64,000 nt of DNA from Chitinophaga nivalis (GCF_025989125.1 NZ_JAPDNR010000001.1:8358087-8422086), one strand, 5' to 3'; shown: positions 1 to 9,893, counted from the stretch's first letter. The notes: generated from the sequence alone by a model not told the origin. Program-made: numbers and translations.

Positions 1-2254
1 CAGAAGAAGGTCCTGTATAAGGAGCCGTGTAGAACAAGGCTTCCTGCGGCACAAAGCGCCACTGCAGTTGTTTTGTTTGTTTATCAAAAGCCATCATGCC
101 ATGAGAAGCGGTAGCAATGATAATATGCTGTGCCGTTACCACCGGCGCCGTCATCGTTTTCAGCTCACCTTCCACGGGAATACTATCTACTGTTTGCCCG
201 TTTGCAGGATCAATGATATGCAGTTTGTTGATGCCATGCACATATAACCGGTTACCATAAAATGCCGCTGTACCACTGCGGAAACGGATACCACCGTCTT
301 CTCTTTTCCACAACACTTTACCGGTAGCGGCATCATGTGCGAACAGGTGGTTCCAGTTGGAAGAAGTAACGAGCAGACCGTCTTTCAACGACATCGCTGC
401 CGGCGTACCTTCGCCGCCTCTCCAGTCACGGTTCGTCCATTTTACCTGTCCGGAGGCTACTGTTAAGGCTTCCAGGTAGTTGCCAGCGCCGGTATAATAT
501 ATCCCGTCTCTGGCCACGCCACCGGAGTTATACGCTGGCAGGGAGTGTTGCGGGCCTGCGTGCTGCCACTTTATTTTACCGGTAGCCGCTTCCAGCGCAT
601 AGGTAATACCTTCTGCATCGGTAGCCAGCAATACACCGTTATGATAACTCATGCTGTGTTTCACCGAATTATGGGTAGGTACCTGCCATAAACGTTTGCC
701 CGTAGCGGCATCCAGGGCCATAATACCACAATGGGTGTTTTCTTCATCGTCGATAGTCGCTACAAATACTTTCCCTTCTGCACATACCGGCGACGACTTC
801 CAAATATTACCGCCTATGTTGGCAGACCATGCCAGTTGCAGCGACGGCGCGGTAGCAGTCGCATTAGCCACGGTTCCCTGACGCAGGGCATCCTGCAGTA
901 CTTCCGGCCATACCTGGCCTGTAACTGCAGGCAGCGGTGTTTTTGCCAACCGGAAAGTATCCCGGCGGAACAGTATTTTCCCGGTACCCAGGGTAGCTTC
1001 TACCGTAGAAGTATATACGTTTTGCATACCAGCAGCTGGTACCGGTATCGTAGCCGCCCAGTTCCAGTCCGTACGCGGCTGGAGTTGCAGTTGTTGTACC
1101 TGTTTGCCCTGCTGATCGAATAAGGTAAATCGTACTGATTTCACGGGGGAAGCTGTCTGGTAGGCATTTACACTCACCAGTACCTGATTGTTGTTAAAGG
1201 CCACTCCGCCGGCAGCGGGAGAAACCTGTACCAGCTGGTTATCCACATAGGTATAACGCCTTTGCACATACGAAATACCGTTTTTATCGATACCGATCAC
1301 ATCAAAGTTGGCCGCAGAATTATCGATACCACCATCTGGTGCTGGTGCAGAACAAAGTGAACGAACGCCGTTTTTTCCATGGGTACGGGCAAAGTTGATA
1401 TGCCAGTGGCCATAGATCCAGGCTTTGAGGCGATGGTCATTCAGGTTGATGCTGTCTTTACCGGAACGGATGGTAAACAGGGTATCATAGGTGAGTAAGT
1501 CGTGATTAAATGCAATCACCGGTTTAGCCGGATCAGCATGTGCCAGGTCATTTTTCAGCCATTGCAATACGTCTTCCACAGTATAGGAGGGCTGGTAATC
1601 TCCGTAACGCATAGGCGTTACAATGAAATGCGCCGGGCCTGCTTCAAAAGAATAAAACACAGGACCGAAGAGCGATTCATACAAGGCTTCGCCGTAAGGA
1701 CCTTTTACCAGGTCGTGGTTCCCGATACAATAGTATACCGGTAATCCCATGGTGCTGGTGTTAATTTGCTGGGCATGAAACTGCAAGCCTTTTTCATAAC
1801 AGATATCACCGGTGTGAATCATGAAATCAGCGCCTTCATTGCGGGCATAATCCCGGGCTTCTGTTGCCCAGTTATTATACAAAGCTGTTTCTGTATCCGT
1901 GAGGCGCACAAATTTGGCCACCGCACCTTGTTTCACGGGTATCACCCCAAAGTTATAGGCAGTGATACTGCTATCAATCCGGGCATAAAATGACTTGCTG
2001 AATTTGTAGCCGGCAGGTGTGGTAATAAATATAAATCTGTTTTTTACGTGTCCCGGCAGGTGATAGTTACCGGTGGCGTCTGTGACAGTCACCTGTAATC
2101 CATCAGATACTCGAACACCGGAAAGGCCGGTTTCTCCTGCTTCGCAGGTACCATTCGCATTTTTATCAATAAAAACCTTTCCTGAAAATCCCTGCGCCAT
2201 ACCGGTCTTAAAAAACAGTACAGCCGTCAACGTTATAAAGATATTTTTTATCAT
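1..2254 (-). CDS. Metallophosphoesterase with C-terminal PQQ-like beta-propeller (3' end outside window)
   Basis: This secreted or periplasmic protein has 751 residues in the window and continues past the left edge. Residues 1-21 form a signal peptide ending MAQ. Residues about 24-105 resemble the beta-sandwich domain that precedes calcineurin-like phosphoesterases (an SdrB-like D-K-N-A-N-G motif). A metallophosphoesterase domain follows with GD at 149-150, GNH at 178-180, a conserved His at 251 and GHWH at 282-285. From about residue 480 onward, repeated A-x-T-G-K-x-x-W elements suggest PQQ-like propeller blades. The usual first metal motif D-x-H reads D120-T-E122 here, so one metal ligand may differ. 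It lies downstream of a SusC/SusD pair but is separated from it by a strong terminator. A phosphoester substrate is likely; the exact one is unknown. Confidence 0.85.
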   Translation of the reverse strand, partial: MIKNIFITLTAVLFFKTGMAQGFSGKVFIDKNANGTCEAGETGLSGVRVSDGLQVTVTDATGNYHLPGHVKNRFIFITTPAGYKFSKSFYARIDSSITAYNFGVIPVKQGAVAKFVRLTDTETALYNNWATEARDYARNEGADFMIHTGDICYEKGLQFHAQQINTSTMGLPVYYCIGNHDLVKGPYGEALYESLFGPVFYSFEAGPAHFIVTPMRYGDYQPSYTVEDVLQWLKNDLAHADPAKPVIAFNHDLLTYDTLFTIRSGKDSINLNDHRLKAWIYGHWHINFARTHGKNGVRSLCSAPAPDGGIDNSAANFDVIGIDKNGISYVQRRYTYVDNQLVQVSPAAGGVAFNNNQVLVSVNAYQTASPVKSVRFTLFDQQGKQVQQLQLQPRTDWNWAATIPVPAAGMQNVYTSTVEATLGTGKILFRRDTFRLAKTPLPAVTGQVWPEVLQDALRQGTVANATATAPSLQLAWSANIGGNIWKSSPVCAEGKVFVATIDDEENTHCGIMALDAATGKRLWQVPTHNSVKHSMSYHNGVLLATDAEGITYALEAATGKIKWQHAGPQHSLPAYNSGGVARDGIYYTGAGNYLEALTVASGQVKWTNRDWRGGEGTPAAMSLKDGLLVTSSNWNHLFAHDAATGKVLWKREDGGIRFRSGTAAFYGNRLYVHGINKLHIIDPANGQTVDSIPVEGELKTMTAPVVTAQHIIIATASHGMMAFDKQTKQLQWRFVPQEALFYTAPYTGPSS

Positions 2255-2276
2255 ACAGTAATTTTAAAAAACAAAA

Positions 2277-2332
2277 CGCATTGTACAGCAGGAGTGGGTG
2301 AATATATCCACGGAGGTCTGCTGTACAATGCG
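2277..2332 (-). terminator. Strong terminator after the first susD-like gene
   Basis: Perfect 15-bp inverted repeat (arms 2277-2291 and 2318-2332) around a 26-nt loop that holds a smaller stem. On the minus strand it is followed by a T-rich tract (the plus strand is A-rich at 2262-2276). It separates the susD-like gene from the phosphoesterase gene. Confidence 0.75.
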
Positions 2333-2359
2333 CCGTATGTACTACGTAATACTACTAAC

Positions 2360-4150
2360 CTACCATCCGTAAAGCTGTACCAGGTTTTTGTTCAGTACAA
2401 TCTGATCCAGCGGAATCGGGCGATAATAATATTGTGGCTCCCGGAAGGTACGGCCGGCCTTATCAGCAGTAAACATGATATGTCCGCTGTTGCCATTTTC
2501 CAGGTAGAAGTTATTCTCCTTGCCATTATTATCTTTCAGGTAATAACGGGTTATTTTAGCTTTTATATCAGCGGGTAATCCTGCAATAGCAGAAGAGTCA
2601 TTCGGACTGGGCAGAATAGCGAAATCCGGTTGGTTATCTCCTGTCATATCTATGGCTCCCAATGCTGGCACGTACATACCCTGTGGCTTTTCTGCCAGGC
2701 GGGCGCCGGCTCTCCATCTGCTGACATCGTTGAGACGTAGTCCTTCGCAGGCCATCTCCACTCTTCTCTCGCGACGAATTTCCAGGATTATTGCTTTGTT
2801 ACCAGATTTGATGTTGTTGTATTCACCAGACAATACAGGGTCTAATGCTACACCCAGGCTCAGGCCCGGCATCTGTACCCGGCGACGCAGTTCTCCGATG
2901 GTTTTGTCGAGATCTGTCTGCGTAATGGTTCCCAGTTCTGCTTTAGCTTCCGCATAATTCAGCAGTACTTCTGCAAAACGATAGATAGGCAACGCAGTAT
3001 AGTTGGCATCCCAACCCTGACGTGCTGCCGGATCACGCGGATAGAATTTCAGCTGATCATAGCCACCCAGGTTAGGCTTGGCTACATATTTCACATCATT
3101 CTGCATGGTAGAGAAACCAGGGAAAGCTACGGTTTCGGCTAAACGGGGATCGCGGTCCTTAAAGCTGGTGACGAAATCCGCTTTCTGATAACCAGGTACA
3201 GCGCTGAAAGGCGTACCATCTTTCATCAGGTAGCTGTATACCAGGCTTTGGCTCAGCGACCAGGTCCAACCCAATACAGAGTGGGTATTGTTACCTTTAC
3301 CCAGGCTCTGTGGATAATCACGCCACAAAATAATCTCCGGATTAGCAGCCAGGGAAGGACTGGTAAACAGCGCGGTATAGTCTGCTCCACCTTTTCCGGT
3401 ACTATAGATACGGAACTTCTGGCTATCCATAATTTCCTGAGCGGCTGATGCTGCCCTGTTCAGGAATTTCACTTCAGTACCACCCAGTTTAAGGTCTTCA
3501 TGGTATTTACGGAAAGTGCCTTCAAATAAACAAAAGCGGGACGTTAATGCCAATGCAGCCCATTTATTCACCCGGGTACCATTGACACCCATATCCGGCT
3601 TAATGTTAGCTACGGCGTATTCCAGATCCGCCAATATAGAATCTGCGATCAGGGTACGGGGATCACGGGCTTTATAAATATCCGGATCTATATCTGATAA
3701 CGCATGTGAATACCAGGGAACATCACCATAGGTAGCCAGCATTCTGAAATAAAACCGCGCACGGAGATAACGGGCGATACCAATGTAATGATTAATAGCG
3801 GACGGATCACCCTGTGCTTTGTATACGTTATCCAGCATAAAGTTGATACTACGCAGCTGATTCCAGCTATCCCACCCACCTGCTGTAGCAGGGGTAATGG
3901 AGTTCCGTACCAGTTTATCCAGGTCACTGCCGGGATAGCTGGAAATATTATCGGAACTACCATCATCGGTATTGGCTACCACTTGTTTATCATACAATCC
4001 GTTGATATAGGTATCCAGGTCTTTCGGTGAATTGAAATAAGCATCCGGAGAAATTTCCGTCTGCGGCATACGTTGCAGGAAGTCCTTGTTACAGGAAGCT
4101 GCCGTACAGCCTAATATGAAGAATGATAATAAAAGCCGCTTATGTTTCAT
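2360..4150 (-). CDS. SusD/RagB-family outer-membrane lipoprotein
   Basis: SusD-like proteins are surface lipoproteins that cap the SusC channel and capture substrate. The N-terminus is Lys/Arg-rich, then hydrophobic, then a lipobox ending AASC, with the lipidated Cys at residue 20. The N-terminal segment with YFNSPKDLDTYINGLYD and the C-terminal pattern RFAEVLLNYAEAKAELG, RRERRVEMACEGLRLNDVSRWR are typical of RagB/SusD. The length of 596 aa fits the family. An alternative ATG at 4171 overlaps the susC stop; I prefer 4150 because it gives a clean signal peptide. It is co-transcribed with the SusC gene just upstream. The substrate cannot be read from sequence. Confidence 0.93.
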   Translation of the reverse strand: MKHKRLLLSFFILGCTAASCNKDFLQRMPQTEISPDAYFNSPKDLDTYINGLYDKQVVANTDDGSSDNISSYPGSDLDKLVRNSITPATAGGWDSWNQLRSINFMLDNVYKAQGDPSAINHYIGIARYLRARFYFRMLATYGDVPWYSHALSDIDPDIYKARDPRTLIADSILADLEYAVANIKPDMGVNGTRVNKWAALALTSRFCLFEGTFRKYHEDLKLGGTEVKFLNRAASAAQEIMDSQKFRIYSTGKGGADYTALFTSPSLAANPEIILWRDYPQSLGKGNNTHSVLGWTWSLSQSLVYSYLMKDGTPFSAVPGYQKADFVTSFKDRDPRLAETVAFPGFSTMQNDVKYVAKPNLGGYDQLKFYPRDPAARQGWDANYTALPIYRFAEVLLNYAEAKAELGTITQTDLDKTIGELRRRVQMPGLSLGVALDPVLSGEYNNIKSGNKAIILEIRRERRVEMACEGLRLNDVSRWRAGARLAEKPQGMYVPALGAIDMTGDNQPDFAILPSPNDSSAIAGLPADIKAKITRYYLKDNNGKENNFYLENGNSGHIMFTADKAGRTFREPQYYYRPIPLDQIVLNKNLVQLYGW

Positions 4151-4170
4151 GTTGCACAATTTAGAATTCA

Positions 4171-7100
4171 TTAAAAGTTCAGATTAAAACCGCATGAATA
4201 GGTTTTCTGATAGGGATAAAGAGAACCTTCCAGACCTTCCGGATCAATATTCGCTTTCAGGTGAGAGATCGTAAAGATATTCTCTGCACTGAAGTAGAAG
4301 CGCAGTCGCGCTATTCTGTATTTCTCTGTCAGTTTTTTAGGCAGGGTATATCCCAGTGTCACATTCTTTAAGCGGGCATAGGCCGCATTTTGCAGATACC
4401 GGGTCTGTGGTGCACCCAGTTCGGATTTATCTTCCGCGATGTAGGATTTAACACGTGGGAAATAAGCATCCGGATTTTCTGGTGTCCAGTGGTCCAGGTT
4501 GTGCAGCTGTACATTGGTCCAGGGCTGTGCATAAACACCCCAGAAGTAGTGGTTACCTGCATTCGGATACCAGTCTCTTTTACCAATACCCTGAATCAGC
4601 GCACGGAAATCAAAGCCTTTATAGGCAGCAGTCAGGTCAACGCTATAAGGGAAACGGGCCGCGCTGTTACCAATAATTTTACGGTCGCCCGGATTGCTGA
4701 TGGTATTATCACCGTAATCAATAGAGCTGGTATTACCATCCAGGTTTTTGAATTTCAGGTCGCCTACATAAAATTTATAGTTCTGATCATCGGAACCTAC
4801 TTTGGTTTGATCCGGATGTGCGTCTATTTCAGCCTGGCTCTGGAAAAATCCTTCTGTTACCAGCCCCCAGATATCCCCGATTTCCTGGCCATTGTAGTAG
4901 TTACGGTCTTTCAGGTCGGAAGCATCATAGTTTTTCAAGGTACCGGTTGGATTCGCAAAACGGGTAATGAAGGAACGGCTGTCTGCCATCAGGAAACGGA
5001 TGCCATAGCTGAAATCATCTTTCCCGATTTTGAACTGATCGCGCCAGGAGATAGTCATTTCCCATCCACGGGTTTTCAGATCAGCGGAGTTGGTACGGGG
5101 AGCCGGAGCACCGTAGGTATTAGGCAGTTCCTGGCTTTTAGCGAACATACCATTGGTATATCTGGTATAACGGTCATAGCTAAACGATAATCTTTCTTTC
5201 AGCAAACTGAAATCGATACCACCATTGATGGTTTTTACCTGCTGCCAGGTGTAGGTAGCTGTCACAGGATCAGGGCTCAGTACACCGATCGGCAATTTAC
5301 CATCGAGTACAGCATTAATCGTTTCTCTTTTCATCAATGGCATATAACCATATGGATCCCATTGCTGATCACCCAAAGAACCATAGGAAGCACGGAGTTT
5401 CAGGAAGTCGAGACCAGCAGCCTGTTTCACACCGGCAAAGAATTTTTCTTTAGACACTACCCAGGCTGCAGAAGCAGATGGGAAGAATCCCCAACGGTTG
5501 TCGCTGCGGAAACGGGAAGAGCCATCATTACGGGCATTCAGTTCCAGCAGGTACTTATCGTCGTAGGCATAATTAACACGGTAGAAAATACCTCTTACTG
5601 CCCAGTCTTCAATCTGTTGATCCTGGGTCATATTACCGGTAGTCAGCTGTGTAGTAGGATACTGGTTACTGATGAGGTTCATCGCCTTTACCACAAACTG
5701 GTTGTAGTAGTGATATTCCTGGTTGAAACCAACCAGCGCGCCTACCGCATGTTTTTTATTGAATGTTTTATGGAAATCAGAATAAACGTTATACACGTTA
5801 TATTTCACATCGATGTCGGAGTTCTGCGCCCAGGACTGGTTACCACTGGTGTATTCCAGGTTCTTTTTAGGGCCTTTGCGATAAGCTACCGGCAGTTCAT
5901 ATGCCTGTCCCAGATTGCTGCCCCGACGGAAAGTTGCATCTCCTTTCAATGTCCAGACATCTTTTATCAAACCGATTTCTGTATTGATGGTGGTCATAAA
6001 CTCACCCCAGGTATTGATCCGGCGGCCGCCTTCCTGTAAGGTACCCAACAGGGCTGCACCGTCGGAAGTCCAGGTACCATCCGGGTTACGGGGTATCGAC
6101 AAAGAAGGTGTACGGTTGGCATTATGGAAATAGTTTCCTTTGGAATAAGTGGCGGATGGCTCGTTATAGGTAGTATTGGTATACATGGTGTTGGTACCTA
6201 TCTTAAAACGATCGTTGAAAGTATAGGTAGCTTTTGCACGCAGGTTATATCTTTTATAGGTATCGGGATTATAACGCATCATACCATCCATGCCGAAGTA
6301 TTCACCGGACAGATAATAGTTCAGTTTTTCGTCGCCCCGGGAAATGCTGAAATTAGCATTGTAAGATGGAGCCGATTTGGCATATACTTCCCGCAACCAG
6401 TCGGTAGTGCCATAATAAAACCATTCATCCTTATTGGTAGGGTTGATGATCACACGCGGTAAAGAAGGATCTTTCTCCAGCGCTTCTGCGTGCGCTCTTT
6501 GGGAGGGCGGATACAGATCATATAATGGTGTAGCCGCATCATGTTTATATTGCATCACGGTCAGCGGATCTGTTACCATTTTAGGTACCCGGCCCAGTGT
6601 ACGCACCGCGTAGTTGGCGTTGGCAGTCATGGCAATACGACCATCCTTACCGGATTTGGTGGTAATGAGCACTACCCCGAAAGCCGCACGGGCGCCGTAA
6701 ATAGCTGCGGATGCCGCATCTTTCAGGATGGTCACGCTTTCCACGTCAGCAGGGTTCAGGCGGGATACCTCTTCGTTGGTAAAAGGAATGTTATCTACCA
6801 GGATAAAAGGATCGCCCCCATTGATGGAAGTCATACCACGGAGGTTGAACTTCGCGGCATCAGAAGAACGACCGCTGGAATTGGTAATATTCAGGTTGGG
6901 CAGCAAACCTTGTAAACCGGTACCTAAGTTGGTGATAGGACGGCTTTCCAGTTCTTTGCCGGAGATTGCATCTACGGCGCCGCTCAGGTTAATTCTTTTC
7001 TGTTTGCCATAACCAACTACCACTACTTCATTCAAACCGCTGGAATTGGCTTTCAGCGCAATGTTGTAGCTCTGGTCTTTTTTGGCGGTCATTTGTTTGG

Positions 7101-7644
7101 CTTCATAACCTACATAGGTAAATTCCAGGGTGCTGTTTTCCGGAACATCCATGTCAAAGCGGCCATTTTCATCGGTTTTGGCGCCTTGGGTGGTACCTTT
7201 TACCAATACCGTTACGCCGATGAGCGGCAGCCCCGCTTCGTCTGTTACCTTTCCTCTTACATGTATGTGCTGAATAGGATCTCCGGCTTCCACAATCACC
7301 ACCAGATTATCTTTCAGGATCTTATAGTCCAGCGAAGTGCCTTCCAGCGCTTTATTCAGGATATCACGCACCGGTGCATCCTTCATTTTAATGGATATCT
7401 TCTTATCGGGAATAATAGCGTTCTTATACAAAAAAGTATAATCGCTCTTATTTCCGATCACATTCAGCAACTTCCCAATGTTGATATTGTTGTAGTCAAC
7501 ACTGATCTTTTCCTGCGAAAATCCATGTGCGCTCAGCTGCAAAAAACCAGCACAAAGCAATACAGATGTTAGTTTCATACGCAGTAACAGTTTCCCCATA
7601 TCCCTTTTGGGGATATTAGCAGGCCACCAATAACTTTTTTTCAT
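4171..7644 (-). CDS. SusC/RagA-family TonB-dependent receptor with N-terminal STN signalling domain
   Basis: This 1157-aa outer-membrane import channel partners the following SusD. After the signal peptide (ending near FSQ, about residue 44) comes an STN (secretin/TonB N-terminal) domain at about 52-115. A carboxypeptidase-regulatory-like domain follows at about 128-200 (VRGKVTDEAGLPLIGVTV). The SusC hallmark LNEVVVVGYGKQKR and a plug with ESVTILKDAASAAIYGARAA come next, then a beta-barrel ending in a terminal Phe. An STN domain marks receptors that signal to a FecR anti-sigma factor, and the fecR-like gene is the next gene upstream. The stop overlaps the upstream alternative ATG of susD. Confidence 0.95.
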   Translation of the reverse strand: MKKSYWWPANIPKRDMGKLLLRMKLTSVLLCAGFLQLSAHGFSQEKISVDYNNINIGKLLNVIGNKSDYTFLYKNAIIPDKKISIKMKDAPVRDILNKALEGTSLDYKILKDNLVVIVEAGDPIQHIHVRGKVTDEAGLPLIGVTVLVKGTTQGAKTDENGRFDMDVPENSTLEFTYVGYEAKQMTAKKDQSYNIALKANSSGLNEVVVVGYGKQKRINLSGAVDAISGKELESRPITNLGTGLQGLLPNLNITNSSGRSSDAAKFNLRGMTSINGGDPFILVDNIPFTNEEVSRLNPADVESVTILKDAASAAIYGARAAFGVVLITTKSGKDGRIAMTANANYAVRTLGRVPKMVTDPLTVMQYKHDAATPLYDLYPPSQRAHAEALEKDPSLPRVIINPTNKDEWFYYGTTDWLREVYAKSAPSYNANFSISRGDEKLNYYLSGEYFGMDGMMRYNPDTYKRYNLRAKATYTFNDRFKIGTNTMYTNTTYNEPSATYSKGNYFHNANRTPSLSIPRNPDGTWTSDGAALLGTLQEGGRRINTWGEFMTTINTEIGLIKDVWTLKGDATFRRGSNLGQAYELPVAYRKGPKKNLEYTSGNQSWAQNSDIDVKYNVYNVYSDFHKTFNKKHAVGALVGFNQEYHYYNQFVVKAMNLISNQYPTTQLTTGNMTQDQQIEDWAVRGIFYRVNYAYDDKYLLELNARNDGSSRFRSDNRWGFFPSASAAWVVSKEKFFAGVKQAAGLDFLKLRASYGSLGDQQWDPYGYMPLMKRETINAVLDGKLPIGVLSPDPVTATYTWQQVKTINGGIDFSLLKERLSFSYDRYTRYTNGMFAKSQELPNTYGAPAPRTNSADLKTRGWEMTISWRDQFKIGKDDFSYGIRFLMADSRSFITRFANPTGTLKNYDASDLKDRNYYNGQEIGDIWGLVTEGFFQSQAEIDAHPDQTKVGSDDQNYKFYVGDLKFKNLDGNTSSIDYGDNTISNPGDRKIIGNSAARFPYSVDLTAAYKGFDFRALIQGIGKRDWYPNAGNHYFWGVYAQPWTNVQLHNLDHWTPENPDAYFPRVKSYIAEDKSELGAPQTRYLQNAAYARLKNVTLGYTLPKKLTEKYRIARLRFYFSAENIFTISHLKANIDPEGLEGSLYPYQKTYSCGFNLNF

Positions 7645-7824
7645 AAATTTGTTTCGTTAGGTTAAATAATCAGGCCATTACCAGATTGTGTGGATCGGTT
7701 TACATTGTTTAACCAGCATTTTAAAAGGGGGAATGTTGGCGCATTTCCCTTTTTTTATATGCTGATGCCTATAAAATCTGTGTATTAGTTTATTGTTCCA
7801 TGAATGCTTGTGTTATGGAGATGA

Positions 7825-8907
7825 TCACCATATGTAAATAACATTTTCACTGTTGTTCACTTCATAATGAAATCCGGTCATCAGTTGCAAAGCCTGTAAT
7901 ATTTCTTCCAGGTGTTGTTTGCGGAAGGCCCCGGTAACTACTTCCTTTTTATAGCGATCGTTCCTGAACTTTACGGTAACATTATACCAGCGTTCCAGGT
8001 CATGTGACAATTGCTCCAGTGTGATCTTGTCAAACTCAAACCGGTCGCTCATCCACGCCGTTTCCAGGTTGACGGCATCCGTTTGTCCGGCAGCATTTAT
8101 TTTTACAGGTGTAATGGCATAAGACTGGTCAGTCTTATTATTATTGGTAATAGTTGGCTGTTGTTGTGCCGGCAGGCGATTGCCGATAGTCAGCTTCTGC
8201 TCCGGTTGTAATACCACCACCCTTTGTCTGGCGGTTGTATTTTCCGGGAAATGCACTTCTACCTTCCCGCTCAGCAAAGTTGTTTCTACGGTCGCATCTT
8301 CCGTATAGGCTTTCACGTTAAATACGGTACCCAGTACCCGGATGTTGACCTGCCCTGCCTTTATCATAAAAGGATGCGACGGATCCTGCTTTACATCGAA
8401 GTAAGCTTCTCCGGTGAGTACCACTTCTCTTTTTCCGCTCAGAAAACGGTTGGCATCATATTGCAAACGGCTGCAGGCATTTAATACCACACTGGTCCCG
8501 TCTGGCAATATCAGCGATGTTTTGGAGCCATTTTTTGTAATGACCTCATTCCGGTAGGTGGTTTTGCCCGGCATTTGCCAAAGACTGTAGGCGGTTACCA
8601 GGATGGCAATACAAGCTGCGATACCGGTCATCATTTTCCAGGGAGCCATTTTCTTTATTACAGCCTTTTCCGGCTGCGCAATGAAGTCACTGATACGATC
8701 CCATCCCTCCTGTAGTAATTGCTGCTCTTCGGCCCCTGAAAATCCTTTTGCCACACGTACATCGGTCACCTCCTCTACAATAGTAAAGGCATACTGCCAT
8801 TCCGGGAATCGGGCAAGCAACAGCTCCAACTCTTCCAGTTCGGCTACAGTAGCTTCATTTGCTACCTTTCTGGCCATCAATATATTTATCCGGTGATGCT
8901 CGACCAT
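7825..8907 (-). CDS. FecR-family anti-sigma factor
   Basis: Inner-membrane anti-sigma factor of 360 aa. The cytoplasmic N-terminal domain (about 1-88) is followed by one transmembrane helix at about 92-110 and a periplasmic FecR domain. That domain contains the signature SKTSLILPDGTSVVLN, RLQYDANRF, GEAYFDVKQDPSHPFMI and VLGTVFNVKAY. The C-terminal part (about 285-360) has an STN-like fold (LEQLSHDLERWYNVTV). It is predicted to receive the signal from the STN domain of the SusC receptor encoded 180 bp downstream and to control the divergently encoded sigma factor. Confidence 0.93.
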   Translation of the reverse strand: MVEHHRINILMARKVANEATVAELEELELLLARFPEWQYAFTIVEEVTDVRVAKGFSGAEEQQLLQEGWDRISDFIAQPEKAVIKKMAPWKMMTGIAACIAILVTAYSLWQMPGKTTYRNEVITKNGSKTSLILPDGTSVVLNACSRLQYDANRFLSGKREVVLTGEAYFDVKQDPSHPFMIKAGQVNIRVLGTVFNVKAYTEDATVETTLLSGKVEVHFPENTTARQRVVVLQPEQKLTIGNRLPAQQQPTITNNNKTDQSYAITPVKINAAGQTDAVNLETAWMSDRFEFDKITLEQLSHDLERWYNVTVKFRNDRYKKEVVTGAFRKQHLEEILQALQLMTGFHYEVNNSENVIYIW

Positions 8908-9213
8908 TTACTTTTTTGTACGTGTTACAGGAGAAGGACGAAAAGAAAATAAAAAACCCCCAAAGCCCCCAAAAAATATTTTTGAGCGACCACCAATTTT
9001 AAAGGATACCCGAAAAGATATGCGATGAATGAGGGCTGGACGCAGAACCGGGATATATCTTTGCTCCGGGCGGCTCTCCGGCAGGAGAGATCCCTATCAG
9101 ATTACCGCAAAATAGTATTATCTGCGAAAAAGCTTAACCAGATAAATTATTTTGTTAACTTTAGCTTAATCTGCGTTATATAATTTGCAACCATTATCAG
9201 CGGCTAAACAGGG
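8908..9213. promoter_or_regulatory. Divergent intergenic region between fecR-like and ECF sigma genes
   Basis: This 306-bp region has no gene. On the plus strand a perfect -7 box of the TAnnTTTG type lies at 9056-9063, although no clear -33 box accompanies it. A 6-bp-stem hairpin with a GGCA loop follows at 9074-9089. A weaker promoter-like stretch (TTTG, about 20 nt, then TATATAATTTG) ends near 9189. The sigma transcript could therefore have either a leader of about 145 nt containing the hairpin or a very short leader. No matching box was seen for the minus-strand fecR. Confidence 0.4.
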
Positions 9214-9789
9214 ATGGATCAGTGTACAATTAATGAGCTTTTCAGGGACATCACAGTGAAGAATGACCAGGCAGCCTTCAAGGCTTTCTATAATCATTTC
9301 TTTGTCAAACTGCTTCGTTTTTCCTACACGCTCACCCGTTCCAAAGAGGTAGCAGAAGAAATTACGAACGATGTTTTCATGCATTGCTGGCAAAAAAGGC
9401 AGTCTTTGACGGATATTAAAAATCCGCAGGTATATCTTTTTGTGGTAGCAAAAAATCGCGCTATTGACCATATGCGCAAGCAGGCCGCATCCCGGCAGGT
9501 AGCTTTTTCGGAAACCGATAAGCTCGAAATCGCCTTCGACAGTGATCCGGAACAACTGATGATCTCTGCAGAAATGATCCGTAAAATGGAATTCACCATC
9601 CAGCAGCTCCCCCCTAAATGTAAGATGGTGTATGTGATGGTCAAACAATATGGCCTGAAATACAAAGAAGTAGCTACCCTCCTCAACCTCTCCGTTAAAA
9701 CGGTGGAAAACCAACTGGCCATTGCCATCAAACGACTTACCCAGGCCGTGAACTTCACCCTGGAAAAACCACTGGAAAAAAGCGCCTGA
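9214..9789 (+). CDS. ECF-type RNA polymerase sigma-70 factor
   Basis: Small sigma factor of 191 aa with only regions 2 and 4. Region 2 covers about residues 20-95 (AFKAFYNHFFVKLLRF, AEEITNDVFMHCWQKR). Region 4 covers about 125-185 and has the helix-turn-helix GLKYKEVATLLNLSVKTVENQL. Such Bacteroidota factors are normally held by a FecR anti-sigma protein and drive susC/susD operons. Here the gene is divergent from fecR, not the first gene of the operon, and it converges with the second susD. The partnership with the FecR at 7825-8907 is inferred from position. Confidence 0.92.
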   Translation: MDQCTINELFRDITVKNDQAAFKAFYNHFFVKLLRFSYTLTRSKEVAEEITNDVFMHCWQKRQSLTDIKNPQVYLFVVAKNRAIDHMRKQAASRQVAFSETDKLEIAFDSDPEQLMISAEMIRKMEFTIQQLPPKCKMVYVMVKQYGLKYKEVATLLNLSVKTVENQLAIAIKRLTQAVNFTLEKPLEKSA

Positions 9790-9893
9790 CAAGGATATCC
9801 TAAAAGCAGGATGCCTTTTCAAACAGCCCCGGATGGTAAAGCCCACACCAGCTACTGCTTAAAAAGACATCACATGCATACGTCCCTGATCGC

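Noticed and set aside
2277..2332. Inverted repeats as ends of an insertion sequence
   Set aside because: No transposase or target duplication is seen; position after a stop codon and the T tract fit a terminator.
4390..7572. Several plus-strand open frames of 100-270 residues opposite the first susC
   Set aside because: All overlap a complete SusC receptor on the other strand and show no recognisable domain or signal sequence.
9166..9846. 226-aa open frame on the minus strand, opposite the sigma gene
   Set aside because: It lies fully antisense to a clear ECF sigma factor, has no family features and is explained by codon composition of the real gene.
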